Origin: Oscillospiraceae bacterium
GTDB taxonomy: Bacteria > Bacillota > Clostridia > Oscillospirales > Butyricicoccaceae
DNA length: 61,922 nt
Assembly (NCBI GenBank): GCA_015068445.1
Contig: SVKN01000004.1
Coordinates: 1-61,922, forward strand
Direction of reading: 5' to 3'
Shown here: positions 18,503 through 26,348 of the stretch, one piece after another
Layout of the letters: each line of letters opens with the position of its first letter
Position numbering within the stretch: position 1 is the first letter of the stretch
Position numbers and translations under genes: made by a program
The notes under the pieces: generated by a model
Told to the model about the DNA's origin: nothing
What the model saw: only the letters and a program-made list of their open reading frames with translations
Database searches by the model: none

Positions 18503-19005
18503 GGACCCGCAGGCTCACCTGGGACGCGCTGCTGACAGCCATCGCCCTGACGATCTTCATGATCGAGGCGCGGCTGCCCGCGCTGGCCCCGGTCCCCGGC
18601 GTCAAGCTGGGCCTTGCCAACATCGTCACGCTGTACGCCATGTTCGCCCTGGGGCCTGTGGACGCCCTGGGGATCCTGCTGGCCCGCGTGCTGCTGGGCG
18701 GCATGTTCGCCGGGCAGCTGATGACGCTGCTCTACAGCCTGTCCGGCGGCCTGCTGTGCTGGCTGCTGACGCTGTTTCTCAGAAAAGTGATGACCCATCA
18801 GCAGATCTGGCTGTGCAGCATCTTCGGCGCCGTTGCGCACAACGTGGGGCAGATCATCGCCGCCATCGCCGTGACGCGCACGCCGTCACTGATCGTCTAT
18901 CTGCCGATCCTCATGGTCTCCGGCATGATCGCCGGGGCCTTCACGGGCTTCGCCGCTCAGTTCCTCATCAATCACGGCGGCCTGCCCAAGGGCACGAGAC
19001 GATAA
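18499..19005 (+). CDS. Gx transporter family membrane protein
   Basis: 168 residues with about five membrane helices; 'PGVKLGLANIVTLYAMFALGPVDA' and 'LLGGMFAGQLMTLLYSLSGGLLCWL' are typical of this ECF-S-like family, often annotated as heptaprenyl diphosphate synthase component I. Members sit next to apbE or prenyl synthase genes and may import a flavin or isoprenoid precursor. Here coupling to apbE by an ATGA overlap favours a role in the same flavinylation process; this is inferred from context. Confidence 0.87.
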   Translation: MRTRRLTWDALLTAIALTIFMIEARLPALAPVPGVKLGLANIVTLYAMFALGPVDALGILLARVLLGGMFAGQLMTLLYSLSGGLLCWLLTLFLRKVMTHQQIWLCSIFGAVAHNVGQIIAAIAVTRTPSLIVYLPILMVSGMIAGAFTGFAAQFLINHGGLPKGTRR

Positions 19006-19026
19006 AAAAATGAATCCGAATCAGCA

Positions 19027-19056
19027 AGCGCGGAGCCTCGGCTCCGCGCTTTTTTT
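19027..19056. terminator. Terminator after apbE operon
   Basis: AGCGCGGAGCC (19027-19037) pairs with GGCTCCGCGCT (19040-19050), then a T-run. Confidence 0.93.
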
Positions 19057-19149
19057 GTTGCAAATGCAGCATATAAAAAAGATTTGCAAAATATACTTGA
19101 CAAATGACATCTTGTAAACTATAATTGACATGTCGAAAGGAGGGAGCTT

Positions 19150-19362
19150 GTGAGGAACCTGAAAATGAAGTTCCGCCGGATCGAGCTCAACATGTCGCAG
19201 ACCGAGCTGGCACAGAAGGCCGGTGTGACGCGACAGACCATCGGGCTCATCGAGGCGGGGGAGTTCAATCCGTCGATCAAGCTGTGCATTGCCATCTGCC
19301 GCGCCCTGGGCGTGACGCTGGACGATTTATTCTGGGAGGAAGAGGATCATGAAGAAGCGTAA
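19150..19362 (+). CDS. XRE-family transcriptional regulator
   Basis: 70 residues from a GTG with AGGAGGG five bases upstream; an ATG at 19165 is a weaker alternative. It is a minimal helix-turn-helix: 'RIELNMSQTELAQKAGVTRQTIGLIEAGEFNPSIKL' is the HTH, ending 'LGVTLDDLFWEEED'. Such 65-70 residue regulators usually control the membrane gene directly after them; here the next gene overlaps by 14 bases. Confidence 0.92.
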   Translation: MRNLKMKFRRIELNMSQTELAQKAGVTRQTIGLIEAGEFNPSIKLCIAICRALGVTLDDLFWEEEDHEEA

Positions 19363-19810
19363 CATGTTGGATGAGCGCCAGGAGCAGGCGCTGCTGAGGA
19401 TCGAGCACAACGGGTTCTGGCTGCTGTGGGGCGGTCTGCTGGTCGCCATGATGGCGCAGCAGCTGCTGTGGCCCGGCGAGCCCCGCGTGATGATGGGCGA
19501 ATGGGTCGTGTTCATGGCCGCCAGCCTGTACATGGTGGGCGCGTGCATGAAAAACGGCATCTGGGACCGCAGGCTCAAGGCCGACGGCAAGACGAATCTG
19601 CTGCTGTCCCTGGCGGCGGGCGTCATCTGCGCCGCGTTCGTCTTCTTCTATGTCAGAAGGCAAAGCCCGGACTTCGGCACGGCTGCCGTCGTTTCCGGCG
19701 CGATCTGCGGCGTGAGCGTGTTCCTGCTCTGCTTCGCTGCGCTGTCGCTGATGGCAAAGATCTACAAAAAGCGCACCGCGGCTCTCGAAAGCGAGCCGGA
19801 CGAAGAATAA
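19349..19810 (+). CDS. Four-helix membrane protein paired with XRE regulator
   Basis: 153 residues with four hydrophobic segments (near 24-44, 50-66, 84-102, 112-134) and a charged start and end. The pairing with a small XRE regulator and the topology recall the DUF6773-like proteins of clostridia; I am not certain of the family. No catalytic motif is visible. The stop codon is followed by three copies of a 10-base repeat. Confidence 0.75.
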   Translation: MKKRNMLDERQEQALLRIEHNGFWLLWGGLLVAMMAQQLLWPGEPRVMMGEWVVFMAASLYMVGACMKNGIWDRRLKADGKTNLLLSLAAGVICAAFVFFYVRRQSPDFGTAAVVSGAICGVSVFLLCFAALSLMAKIYKKRTAALESEPDEE

Positions 19811-19834
19811 CGAAGAATAACGAAGAATAACGAA
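19801..19834 (+). repeat. Three tandem copies of a 10-base repeat
   Basis: CGAAGAATAA is repeated at 19801, 19811 and 19821 with a partial fourth copy. The first copy contains the stop codon of the membrane protein, so repeat number does not change the protein. Confidence 0.9.
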
Positions 19835-19835
19835 G

Positions 19836-19866
19836 GCCCGCCGTCCCCGGACGGCGGGCTGTTTTT
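19836..19866. terminator. Bidirectional terminator
   Basis: GCCCGCCGTCC (19836-19846) pairs with GGACGGCGGGC (19849-19859), then G and five T. Confidence 0.9.
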
Positions 19867-20617
19867 ATATCTTGATCTGTATCTCCCCGAAATCGAAGGT
19901 CCCCGCGCCCTGGAACAGCTTGTTTTCCCGTTCCAGAGAGGCGAACGCGTCCCGGGCGGTCCGGATCAGCGCCGGAGATACGTCGAGACGATGGTGGCCC
20001 GGCAGCAGCCGCCGGACGTCCAGCGCCGCGATCCGCTTTATCGAGCGGTAAAAGGCCGCGGGATCGGTGGAGGGGTAGAAGGCGTACAGGCAGCCCGCGT
20101 AGACCAGGTCGCCGGCGTACAGATGACCACGGTCCGGCTCGTAAAAACAGCAGTGACCCGGCGAGTGGCCGGGCGTGTGAAGGACTAAGACTTTACGGTC
20201 TCCGAGGTCAAAGACGTCCCCGTTCCGGTACGTTTCCGAGGGCTTCCCCTGAAAAACGCGGTAATTTTTCTCGTCCACCCAGGGCGGCATGGGCGCAAGG
20301 TTCATCCGCACCGCGGCAGGCGGCAGGGGAAAATGACCGTCCAGCCAGCCGCGTTCCAGCTCGTGCACGGCGATGTGGTCGAAGAGCCCGTGCCCGCCGA
20401 TATGGTCCGCGTGAACGTGGGTCGTCACGACCGTGACGGGCAGCTCTGTCAGCTTGTTCACCTCCGCGCGGATGTCGCAGAAGCCCAGCCCCGTGTCGAT
20501 CAGCAGCGCCCGCTCCCGGCCGCAGAGGAGATAACAGTGTGTCTCCTCCCAGTGACCGTATTCGCTGATCGCTGCGGTGTCGCCGTCGATCTGCTCGACG
20601 GTGAACCAGCCGCTCAT
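19865..20617 (-). CDS. Metallo-beta-lactamase-fold hydrolase
   Basis: 250 residues from the ATG at 20617. The dizinc signature is 'TTHVHADHIGG' (HxHxDH, near residue 63), with further ligands in 'HTPGHSPGHCCFYE', 'LYAGDLVYAG' and 'LLPGHHRLD'. It resembles glyoxalase II-like thioester hydrolases or similar cytosolic enzymes; the substrate is unknown. Start overlaps the stop of the upstream esterase-like gene by 4 bases, so the two are translationally coupled. Confidence 0.9.
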   Translation of the reverse strand: MSGWFTVEQIDGDTAAISEYGHWEETHCYLLCGRERALLIDTGLGFCDIRAEVNKLTELPVTVVTTHVHADHIGGHGLFDHIAVHELERGWLDGHFPLPPAAVRMNLAPMPPWVDEKNYRVFQGKPSETYRNGDVFDLGDRKVLVLHTPGHSPGHCCFYEPDRGHLYAGDLVYAGCLYAFYPSTDPAAFYRSIKRIAALDVRRLLPGHHRLDVSPALIRTARDAFASLERENKLFQGAGTFDFGEIQIKI

Positions 20618-21270
20618 CGGTCCAGCAGCCATGCGAACGCCTTGGCCGTGCGAAGCGGCGCGTCCTTGAAATGGTTGCCCTCGTTCCATTCGAGGACCGT
20701 TTCCACGTTGGGGTCGCTCTCCAGCAGCGCATGCTGGCGGCGGATGCAGTCGCCCACGGTGGCCATGACGCGGTTCTTCGCCTTTTCCTCCCGGTCGCCC
20801 AGAGAGAGATAGACGCTCTTCGTCCGGGGACGGCCGCTTTCGGCCTTTTCGATCCAGCCGGGGAACCACACGGAGGGCGATGCGCAGGCGACGCCGGCGA
20901 AGGCGTCCGTCTCATAGCAGGCCCAAAGGGCGAAGAACGCCGCCAGCGAGTACCCGCCCAGCAGGAACGTCTCCGCGCCGCAGCCCCGCTGCAGCTGCGG
21001 GATCAGCCTGTTTTCGATGGCGGCGAGCGTCTCGGACCCGTGGCCGCCGAAGGGGACCTTGCCGAAGACGGGCGGCGCCTCCCAGGGGGACAAGTCGCCG
21101 TTCCAGTCAGTGACGGGCACGGCGCACAGCAGGAACGGCCTGTCCGTCCGCTGACGGATGGCGGCCAGCTGCTCCTCCAGCGTCGTATCCTCGCCGTGAT
21201 CGATGGGCTGGATCAGGCAGACGTCGGCCGTCCGGTCGCCGGTCAGGATGATGTGGTTCAGGTCAAGCAT
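20614..21270 (-). CDS. Alpha/beta-hydrolase-fold esterase-like protein
   Basis: 218 residues. The start at 21270 is preferred because AGGAGG (21283-21278) is 7 bases away; another ATG at 21276 is only 1 base from it. The nucleophile elbow 'LLGGYSLAAFFALWACYE' has GxSxA, followed by 'ASPSVWFPGW' and 'LSLGDREEKAKN', and a probable catalytic His in 'EWNEGNHFKDAP'. This is the pattern of putative esterases (S-formylglutathione hydrolase-like/Fes-like). Substrate unknown. Confidence 0.8.
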   Translation of the reverse strand: MLDLNHIILTGDRTADVCLIQPIDHGEDTTLEEQLAAIRQRTDRPFLLCAVPVTDWNGDLSPWEAPPVFGKVPFGGHGSETLAAIENRLIPQLQRGCGAETFLLGGYSLAAFFALWACYETDAFAGVACASPSVWFPGWIEKAESGRPRTKSVYLSLGDREEKAKNRVMATVGDCIRRQHALLESDPNVETVLEWNEGNHFKDAPLRTAKAFAWLLDR

Positions 21271-21286
21271 ATTCATGCCTCCTCGT

Positions 21287-21315
21287 TTGCATGGGGTCTG
21301 ATTCTATGCTATAAT
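21287..21315 (+). promoter_or_regulatory. Promoter of the YfcE-like gene
   Basis: TTGCAT (21287-21292), 17 bases, TATAAT (21310-21315). Confidence 0.75.
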
Positions 21316-21354
21316 CATACCATAACCAAATACTGCGTGAAAGGGGTAATCGCT

Positions 21355-21897
21355 ATGAAATGGTTCATCGCCTCCGACCTCCACGGCTCCGCGCTATACA
21401 CGAAGCAGTTGATGGACGCCTGGGAGCGGGAGAAGGCTGACCGGATGCTGCTGCTGGGCGACGTGCTGTACCACGGCCCGCGTAACGACCTGCCCGACGG
21501 CTACGCGCCCAAGGAGGTCATCGCCATGCTCAACGGCATCGGCGACAAGGTCCTGAGCATCCGCGGCAACTGCGAGGCGGAGGTGGATCAGGCGGTGCTG
21601 TCCTTCCCGGCGCTGGCGGAGTACGTGATCCTGTGCGAGGGCGGGCTGTCGATCTTCGCCACGCATGGTCACCGGTACAACAGGACGAACCCCCTGCCCA
21701 TGTCGAAGGGCGCGATCCTGCTGTGCGGCCACACCCACATTCCCGCCTGGGACCGGCTGGAGGATTTCGCGTACCTCAACCCCGGCTCCGTGTCTATCCC
21801 GAAAAACGGGAGCTGGCGCGGCTATATGACGCTGGAGGGCCGCACCTTCCGCTGGAAGACCCTCGGCGGCGAAGTCATGCATGAGGAAACTTTTTGA
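21355..21897 (+). CDS. yfcE: Phosphodiesterase, YfcE type
   Basis: 180 residues. A calcineurin-like metallophosphoesterase: 'ASDLHGS' (DxH), 'LLLGDVLYHGPRN' (GDxxxHG-like), 'IRGNCEAEVD' (GNC/H), 'THGHRYN' and 'LLCGHTHIPAWDR' (GHTH). 'LNPGSVSIPKNG' near the end is the YfcE signature. It cleaves small phosphodiesters with Mn2+ in the cytosol. AAGGGG lies before the ATG. The next gene follows after 21 bases. Confidence 0.93.
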   Translation: MKWFIASDLHGSALYTKQLMDAWEREKADRMLLLGDVLYHGPRNDLPDGYAPKEVIAMLNGIGDKVLSIRGNCEAEVDQAVLSFPALAEYVILCEGGLSIFATHGHRYNRTNPLPMSKGAILLCGHTHIPAWDRLEDFAYLNPGSVSIPKNGSWRGYMTLEGRTFRWKTLGGEVMHEETF

Positions 21898-21918
21898 GCA
21901 TATAAGGAGGTCGATTCC

Positions 21919-22545
21919 ATGAGAAAGGCAACCGTTCAGTGGCTGGGCCACTCCTGCTACCGCATCGAGTGCGGCGGCGCGTCTCTCGTTCTGGACCCCT
22001 ACGATCATGTGCAGGGCTATCCGGAGCTTCACACGGAGGCCAACTACGTCTACTGCAGCCATAACCACGGCGACCACGGCTACGTGCAGGCCGTGGAGAT
22101 CAGGCCGATGGTGGGGGAGGACCCCTTCGAGGTCCGCACCGTCAGCACCTTCCACGATGACGCCCAGGGCGCGAAGCGCGGCCCCAACCTGATCCACGTT
22201 GTAAAGGTCGGCGGCTTTACCATCGCGCATTTCGGTGATCTGGGCCACCTGCTCAGCAAGGAACAGGTGAAGGAGCTGGGCCACGTCGATCTGGCGCTGA
22301 TGCCCGTCGGCGGCCACTACACCGTGGACGCCCCCACGGCGAAGCAGGTCCTCGACGCGGTGGGACCCAGGTGGATCGTGCCCATGCACTACCGCCGCGG
22401 CAGCTTGGGCTTCGACGTCATCGCGGAGCCGGAGGCGTTCACCTCCCTCTATCCCGCGGAGCAGGTCTACGAATGTGACGATGACACGCTGACGCTGTGC
22501 GACGAACTCCCGGCAGGTGTGTACGTGCTGAGCTTCAAGGGATAA
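21919..22545 (+). CDS. MBL-fold metal-dependent hydrolase (UlaG-like)
   Basis: 208 residues. 'VQWLGHSCYRIECGGASLVLDPYD' opens the UlaG/YtkL-like subgroup of the metallo-beta-lactamase fold; metal ligands in 'CSHNHGDHGY' (HxHxDH), 'FGDLGHLL' and 'PMHYRR'. Members act as phosphodiester- or lactone-type hydrolases; substrate unknown. AAGGAGG precedes the ATG. Probably co-transcribed with the YfcE-like gene. Confidence 0.9.
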   Translation: MRKATVQWLGHSCYRIECGGASLVLDPYDHVQGYPELHTEANYVYCSHNHGDHGYVQAVEIRPMVGEDPFEVRTVSTFHDDAQGAKRGPNLIHVVKVGGFTIAHFGDLGHLLSKEQVKELGHVDLALMPVGGHYTVDAPTAKQVLDAVGPRWIVPMHYRRGSLGFDVIAEPEAFTSLYPAEQVYECDDDTLTLCDELPAGVYVLSFKG

Positions 22546-22560
22546 GCGAACAAAAGGAAA

Positions 22561-22592
22561 GGCCGGAGAGCGCGAGGCTCTCCGGCCTTTTT
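22561..22592. terminator. Bidirectional terminator
   Basis: GGCCGGAGAG (22561-22570) pairs with CTCTCCGGCC (22578-22587), then a T-run; A's on the left serve the minus strand. Confidence 0.93.
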
Positions 22593-22604
22593 TTCTGCAA
22601 AGGG

Positions 22605-23741
22605 TTATTTCCCCTCGGCCTCCAGCGTCCGCAGCAGCCTGCTGACGGCGTTCAGACCGTCGACCAGGTCCTGCCGGTCGTTGGCGTAGCCGATGCGCAT
22701 GCTCTTCGGCTCCTCGAAGCAGTCGCCGGGCGTGACGAAAGCGCCGGTCTCGTCCAGCAGACGCTTGCAGAAGGTGTAGGAGTCCAGGTCGTATTCGTAA
22801 TACACCAGCGCCGTGGTGCCCGCCTGGGGCTTGTGATAGTGGATGCGGGGCTCGGACTTCACCCAGTCGTCCAGGATCGCAAGGTTCTCCCGGACGATCT
22901 GGCGGTTGTGGCGCAGCAGCGTGTCGCTGTGGCTGAGGGCCACGGAAGCTAGCGCCTCGTCGAACATGCCGCAGCTGATGTGGTTGTAGTCGCGGTGGGA
23001 CAGCAGAGAGGCGAGCAGGTCCCTGTCGTGGGTGGCAATCCAGCCCAGACGCAGGCCCGCCAGCGCGAAGGCCTTGGACATGCTGCTGACGGAGATGCCC
23101 TTGTCGTACAGATCGACGATGGATTCGCTCCACTCGTCGCCCTGGGTCAGGTGACGGTACACCTCGTCGCACAGGACGTAAGCGCCGCAGCCTTCGGCGA
23201 TCTTCACGATCTCCCGCAGCAGCGCGCCGCTCATCAGCGCGCCCGTGGGGTTGTTGGGGTTGTTGATGCAGATCAGCTTCGTCCCCGGCGCCGCCAGCGC
23301 GCGCAGCTCGTCGAGGTCGGGCAGGTAGCCGTTTTCCTCCTTGAGGTGCATGATGTGCATGTCGGCCCCGAAGGATTCCGGGATCGAATAGAGCTGCTGA
23401 TAGGTGGGCATGATGCTGATCACGCGGTCGCCCGGCTCCACCAGCGAGTAAAAGACGTGGTGGTTGGCCCCGGCCGCGCCGTGGGTCGTCACCAGCTCGT
23501 CGGGCGTCAGTGTTTTGTACAGGCGGCAGACGCCCTCCTTGAAGGAGGCCGCGCCCGTGATGTCGCCGTAAGTCAGGCGGCGGGCGGTGAACTCGCTCAG
23601 AAACGCTTGCTGATCGACGCCGCAGAGGCCGAACAGCTCGTTCATCGACACGGAGTAGACGCACGTCTCTGCGATGTTGTACTTCGCCTGCGTCTCGTAG
23701 GCGTTCATCCATTCTTCAACGGCAAAGGGTTTGATCTTCAT
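22605..23741 (-). CDS. Pyridoxal-phosphate aminotransferase, class I/II
   Basis: 378 residues from the ATG at 23741. Fold-type I PLP enzyme: 'INNPNNPTGALMS' (substrate Asn-Pro), 'YVLCDEVYRHL' (PLP Asp and Tyr) and 'SVSSMSKAFALAGLRLGW' with the Schiff-base Lys. It converts an amino acid to its keto acid, or may be a lyase of the MalY/capreomycidine-synthase-like group; 'THGAAGANHHVFYSLVEPGD' recalls the latter. Directly downstream (11 bases) of threonine aldolase, so both may belong to one amino-acid catabolic unit. Confidence 0.9.
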   Translation of the reverse strand: MKIKPFAVEEWMNAYETQAKYNIAETCVYSVSMNELFGLCGVDQQAFLSEFTARRLTYGDITGAASFKEGVCRLYKTLTPDELVTTHGAAGANHHVFYSLVEPGDRVISIMPTYQQLYSIPESFGADMHIMHLKEENGYLPDLDELRALAAPGTKLICINNPNNPTGALMSGALLREIVKIAEGCGAYVLCDEVYRHLTQGDEWSESIVDLYDKGISVSSMSKAFALAGLRLGWIATHDRDLLASLLSHRDYNHISCGMFDEALASVALSHSDTLLRHNRQIVRENLAILDDWVKSEPRIHYHKPQAGTTALVYYEYDLDSYTFCKRLLDETGAFVTPGDCFEEPKSMRIGYANDRQDLVDGLNAVSRLLRTLEAEGK

Positions 23742-23752
23742 GGGGTGCTCCT

Positions 23753-24787
23753 TTAGAAATTGAGGATGTCGTCGGCCAGGGTCTGCGCGTCCTCCAGCTT
23801 CGTGCACCAGCTGGTGCAGAAGCGCACGGCGCGGTGATGCTCGTCCACCTTGCCCATATCGGCAAAGGCATACTTGTCGCGGAAGGCCTCCACCATCTCG
23901 TTGGGGAGGATCGGGAACTGCTGATTCGTGGGAGAGGGGCAGAGGAAGGAGAGGCCCTTCTTCTCGCAGGCTTCGCGGATGATCGCCGCCGCCTTGTTGG
24001 CGTGACGGCCCAGCTCGTAATAAAGCCCGTCCTCGAAGAGCGTCTCGAACTGGATGCCCAGCAGACGGCCCTTGGCCAGCAGGCCGCCCTTCTGCTTGAC
24101 GAAGTAGGGGAAGTCCTTCTTCAGCTCATCGTTGAGGATGACCAGCGCCTCGCCGAACAGCGCGCCGACCTTCGTGCCGCCGATGTAAAACACGTCGCAC
24201 AGGTGGGCGATATCCTTGAGCGTCAAGTCCGTCCCCGGCGCCGTCAGGCCGTAGCCCATGCGCGCGCCGTCGATGAAGAGGTAAAGGTCTCTCTCTTTAC
24301 AGACCTTATAAATAGCCTCCAGCTCGGTCTTTGTGTACAGCGTGCCCACCTCAGTGGGGTGGGAGATGTACACCAGCTTGGGCTGGACCATGTGGATCTG
24401 GGTTTCGTCCTCAAAATGGGCGCGCCAGGCGTCCTCCACCTGCTGCGCGGTGATCTTGCCGTTGTCGGAGGGCAATGCCAGGACCTTGTGGCCGGTGGCC
24501 TCCACGGCGCCGCTTTCGTGGACGTTGATGTGACCCGAGACCGCCGACAGCGCGCCCTGATGGGGCCGCAGCGCCGCGGAGATCACGGTCAGGTTCGTCT
24601 GGGTGCCGCCCACCAGCAGGTAGACGTCCGCGTCGGGCGTGCTGCAGGCCGCGCGGATCAGGTCCCGGGCGCGGTCGCAGTGGGGGTCGTCGCCGTACCC
24701 GGCGGTCTGCTCGAAATTGGTCTCCACAAGGCGCTCCAGAATGCGGGGATGGGCGCCCTCGTTGTAGTCGCAGTTGAAACGGATCAT
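23753..24787 (-). CDS. Low-specificity L-threonine aldolase
   Basis: 344 residues. A PLP-dependent beta-eliminating lyase that cleaves threonine to glycine and acetaldehyde. 'YNEGAHPRILERL' at the N-terminus, 'VGGTQTNLTVISAAL', 'YISHPTEVGTLYT', 'LFIDGARMGYGL' (PLP Asp) and 'FYIGGTKVGALFGE' with the Schiff-base Lys define the family. First gene of a leftward pair with the aminotransferase. Confidence 0.93.
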   Translation of the reverse strand: MIRFNCDYNEGAHPRILERLVETNFEQTAGYGDDPHCDRARDLIRAACSTPDADVYLLVGGTQTNLTVISAALRPHQGALSAVSGHINVHESGAVEATGHKVLALPSDNGKITAQQVEDAWRAHFEDETQIHMVQPKLVYISHPTEVGTLYTKTELEAIYKVCKERDLYLFIDGARMGYGLTAPGTDLTLKDIAHLCDVFYIGGTKVGALFGEALVILNDELKKDFPYFVKQKGGLLAKGRLLGIQFETLFEDGLYYELGRHANKAAAIIREACEKKGLSFLCPSPTNQQFPILPNEMVEAFRDKYAFADMGKVDEHHRAVRFCTSWCTKLEDAQTLADDILNF

Positions 24788-24806
24788 AGCGGTATCTCCT
24801 TCACTT

Positions 24807-24835
24807 CAAAACAGCCGCGCGTCACGCGCGGCTGT
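24807..24835 (-). terminator. Terminator of the degV transcript
   Basis: 24811-24821 pairs with 24825-24835 (11 bp, 3-base loop); on the minus strand TTTT follows. Confidence 0.85.
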
Positions 24836-24848
24836 GTATTGTTTTAAT

Positions 24849-25700
24849 TTAATATCCGACGACGATCCCACCGTCGAAGGCGTAGAACGTGCTCAGACCG
24901 CCCGTGGGCAGGATCGTGATGTCCTCGATGCCGGGGCAGTGCTCCAGAATCTTGCTCTTGAGTTCGATGGCCAGCTCCGGGCAGTTGCAGTGAGAGATGG
25001 TCAGCGGCTTGCCGGGACGCCCGGCCAGACGCATCTTCTCCTCCTGCCTGCGGAGGATCTCCACCAGCTTATTGATGGCGTTCTTCGTGCCGCGGGCCTT
25101 TTCGTACAGCATGATGCCGCCCGTGCCGTCGTCGCTCATGATGGGGCGCAGCTGCATGAACGTGGCGATGGAGCCGGTGATCTTGCTCATGCGGCCCGCC
25201 TTGATCAGCGAATCGAGACTCTGCAGGATGAAGAACGTCTTCATGTCGCGGATGTATTCCTTGCCCTGCGCCACGATCTCGTCGAAGGACAGACCCTGGG
25301 AGATCAGCCAGCCGATCTCCAGCGCGATGCGCGCCTCGCCGGCGCAGGCGCTTTCAGAATTGAAGACGTGCACGCGCCCGGAGCCCTTTTTCAGCTCCAG
25401 ACCGGCCATGGCCGCTTGATAGGAGCCGGACAGCTCTGCGGACAGCGTGACGACGAAGGCGTCGTCGTCGCCGCTCATGGCCTCGGCATAAGCGGCGGGA
25501 GAGGGACATGCCGTTACCGGCAGGACCTTGGACGAGCGCATGGCGTTGAGCAGCCAGACGGTGTTCAGCGAGCCGTCGTCGATATAGGTACTGCCGTCGA
25601 TGGTGATGCTGAGGGGGACGTTGATCACGGGGATATCGACGCCCGGATACGGCATGCTCTTCGCGTCGCAGCAGCTGTCGACGATGATCTTGAATCCCAT
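24849..25700 (-). CDS. DegV family fatty-acid-binding protein
   Basis: 283 residues. DegV/FakB proteins present a fatty acid to the kinase FakA. Typical features: 'IIVDSCCDAKS' at the start, 'CPSPAAYAEAM' and 'VVTLSAELSGSYQAAMAG' (the TxSxxLSGTYQ lipid head-group loop), and 'GGLSTFYAFDGGIVVGY' at the end. Cytosolic. It lies 25 bases after a MarR-type regulator on the same strand, an arrangement that fits control of exogenous fatty-acid use. Confidence 0.92.
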   Translation of the reverse strand: MGFKIIVDSCCDAKSMPYPGVDIPVINVPLSITIDGSTYIDDGSLNTVWLLNAMRSSKVLPVTACPSPAAYAEAMSGDDDAFVVTLSAELSGSYQAAMAGLELKKGSGRVHVFNSESACAGEARIALEIGWLISQGLSFDEIVAQGKEYIRDMKTFFILQSLDSLIKAGRMSKITGSIATFMQLRPIMSDDGTGGIMLYEKARGTKNAINKLVEILRRQEEKMRLAGRPGKPLTISHCNCPELAIELKSKILEHCPGIEDITILPTGGLSTFYAFDGGIVVGY

Positions 25701-25725
25701 GGTGATTCCTCCTGAGTCTGAATGT

Positions 25726-26154
25726 TTATTTAATGTGTTCGTAGATATTGCCGATCTTCTCGCCCAGCAGCTCCAGCTGCGCCTCGCTGAGGCCGGACAC
25801 GCATACCTGCGCCAGCTCGTCCAGCAGCGCCTCGTGGAAGCTGTAGGCCACCAGCCCCGCCGGGGTCAGACGCACGGTAACGACGCGCTTGTCGTCGGGG
25901 TCGCGCTGACGCTCGATCAGATCCTTGCTCTCCAGCCGGTCGCAGGCCACGGTCAGCGTTGCCTGGGTGACGCCCAGCCTGCGGGCGATGGAGTTCATTT
26001 TCTGGCTGCCCTCGGGCCCGATCTTGTTGATGATGTGCATCTCGGACAGGGAGATGTTGATCTCCAGACCGGTCTCGATAGCGCGCTGCTCGAACTTGGC
26101 CAGCCGGGTGGGGAAGTCCAGCATAAAGTCCTTCATCATTTCTCTGGCGTCCAT
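25726..26154 (-). CDS. MarR family transcriptional regulator
   Basis: 142 residues from the ATG at 26154; a longer upstream frame reads AT-rich promoter DNA. The winged helix is 'LSEMHIINKIGPEGSQKMNSIARRLGVTQATLTVACDRLESKDLIERQRDPDDKR' in outline, with the wing 'DPDDKRVVTVRLTPAG'. Length and wing are standard. Because degV follows, a role like that of FabT, sensing acylated carriers or fatty acids, is possible but unproven. Confidence 0.92.
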   Translation of the reverse strand: MDAREMMKDFMLDFPTRLAKFEQRAIETGLEINISLSEMHIINKIGPEGSQKMNSIARRLGVTQATLTVACDRLESKDLIERQRDPDDKRVVTVRLTPAGLVAYSFHEALLDELAQVCVSGLSEAQLELLGEKIGNIYEHIK

Positions 26155-26198
26155 GAAAGCCCCCTGAAAATTAATGAGACTAAGTATTAGATATAAAA

Positions 26199-26227
26199 AG
26201 TATATCACGCCACGGCCCGCGGTGCAA
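26199..26227 (-). promoter_or_regulatory. Promoter of marR-degV
   Basis: Minus strand TTGCAC (26227-26222), 17 bases, TATACT (26204-26199). An AT-rich partly palindromic stretch (26176-26205) overlaps it and could be the autoregulatory operator. Confidence 0.65.
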
Positions 26228-26280
26228 GGGAAAAAAGCAACATTTCCGCGCGTTCACGTTACCTATGGCGCAAGTTCGCG

Positions 26281-26309
26281 TTTACAACCGTGTCGAAATC
26301 GGGTATGAT
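26281..26309 (+). promoter_or_regulatory. Promoter of prmA
   Basis: TTTACA (26281-26286), 17 bases, TATGAT (26304-26309). Confidence 0.65.
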
Positions 26310-26348
26310 GGAAGCGGAACGGAACAAACCCGAAAAGGAGACTCATCT

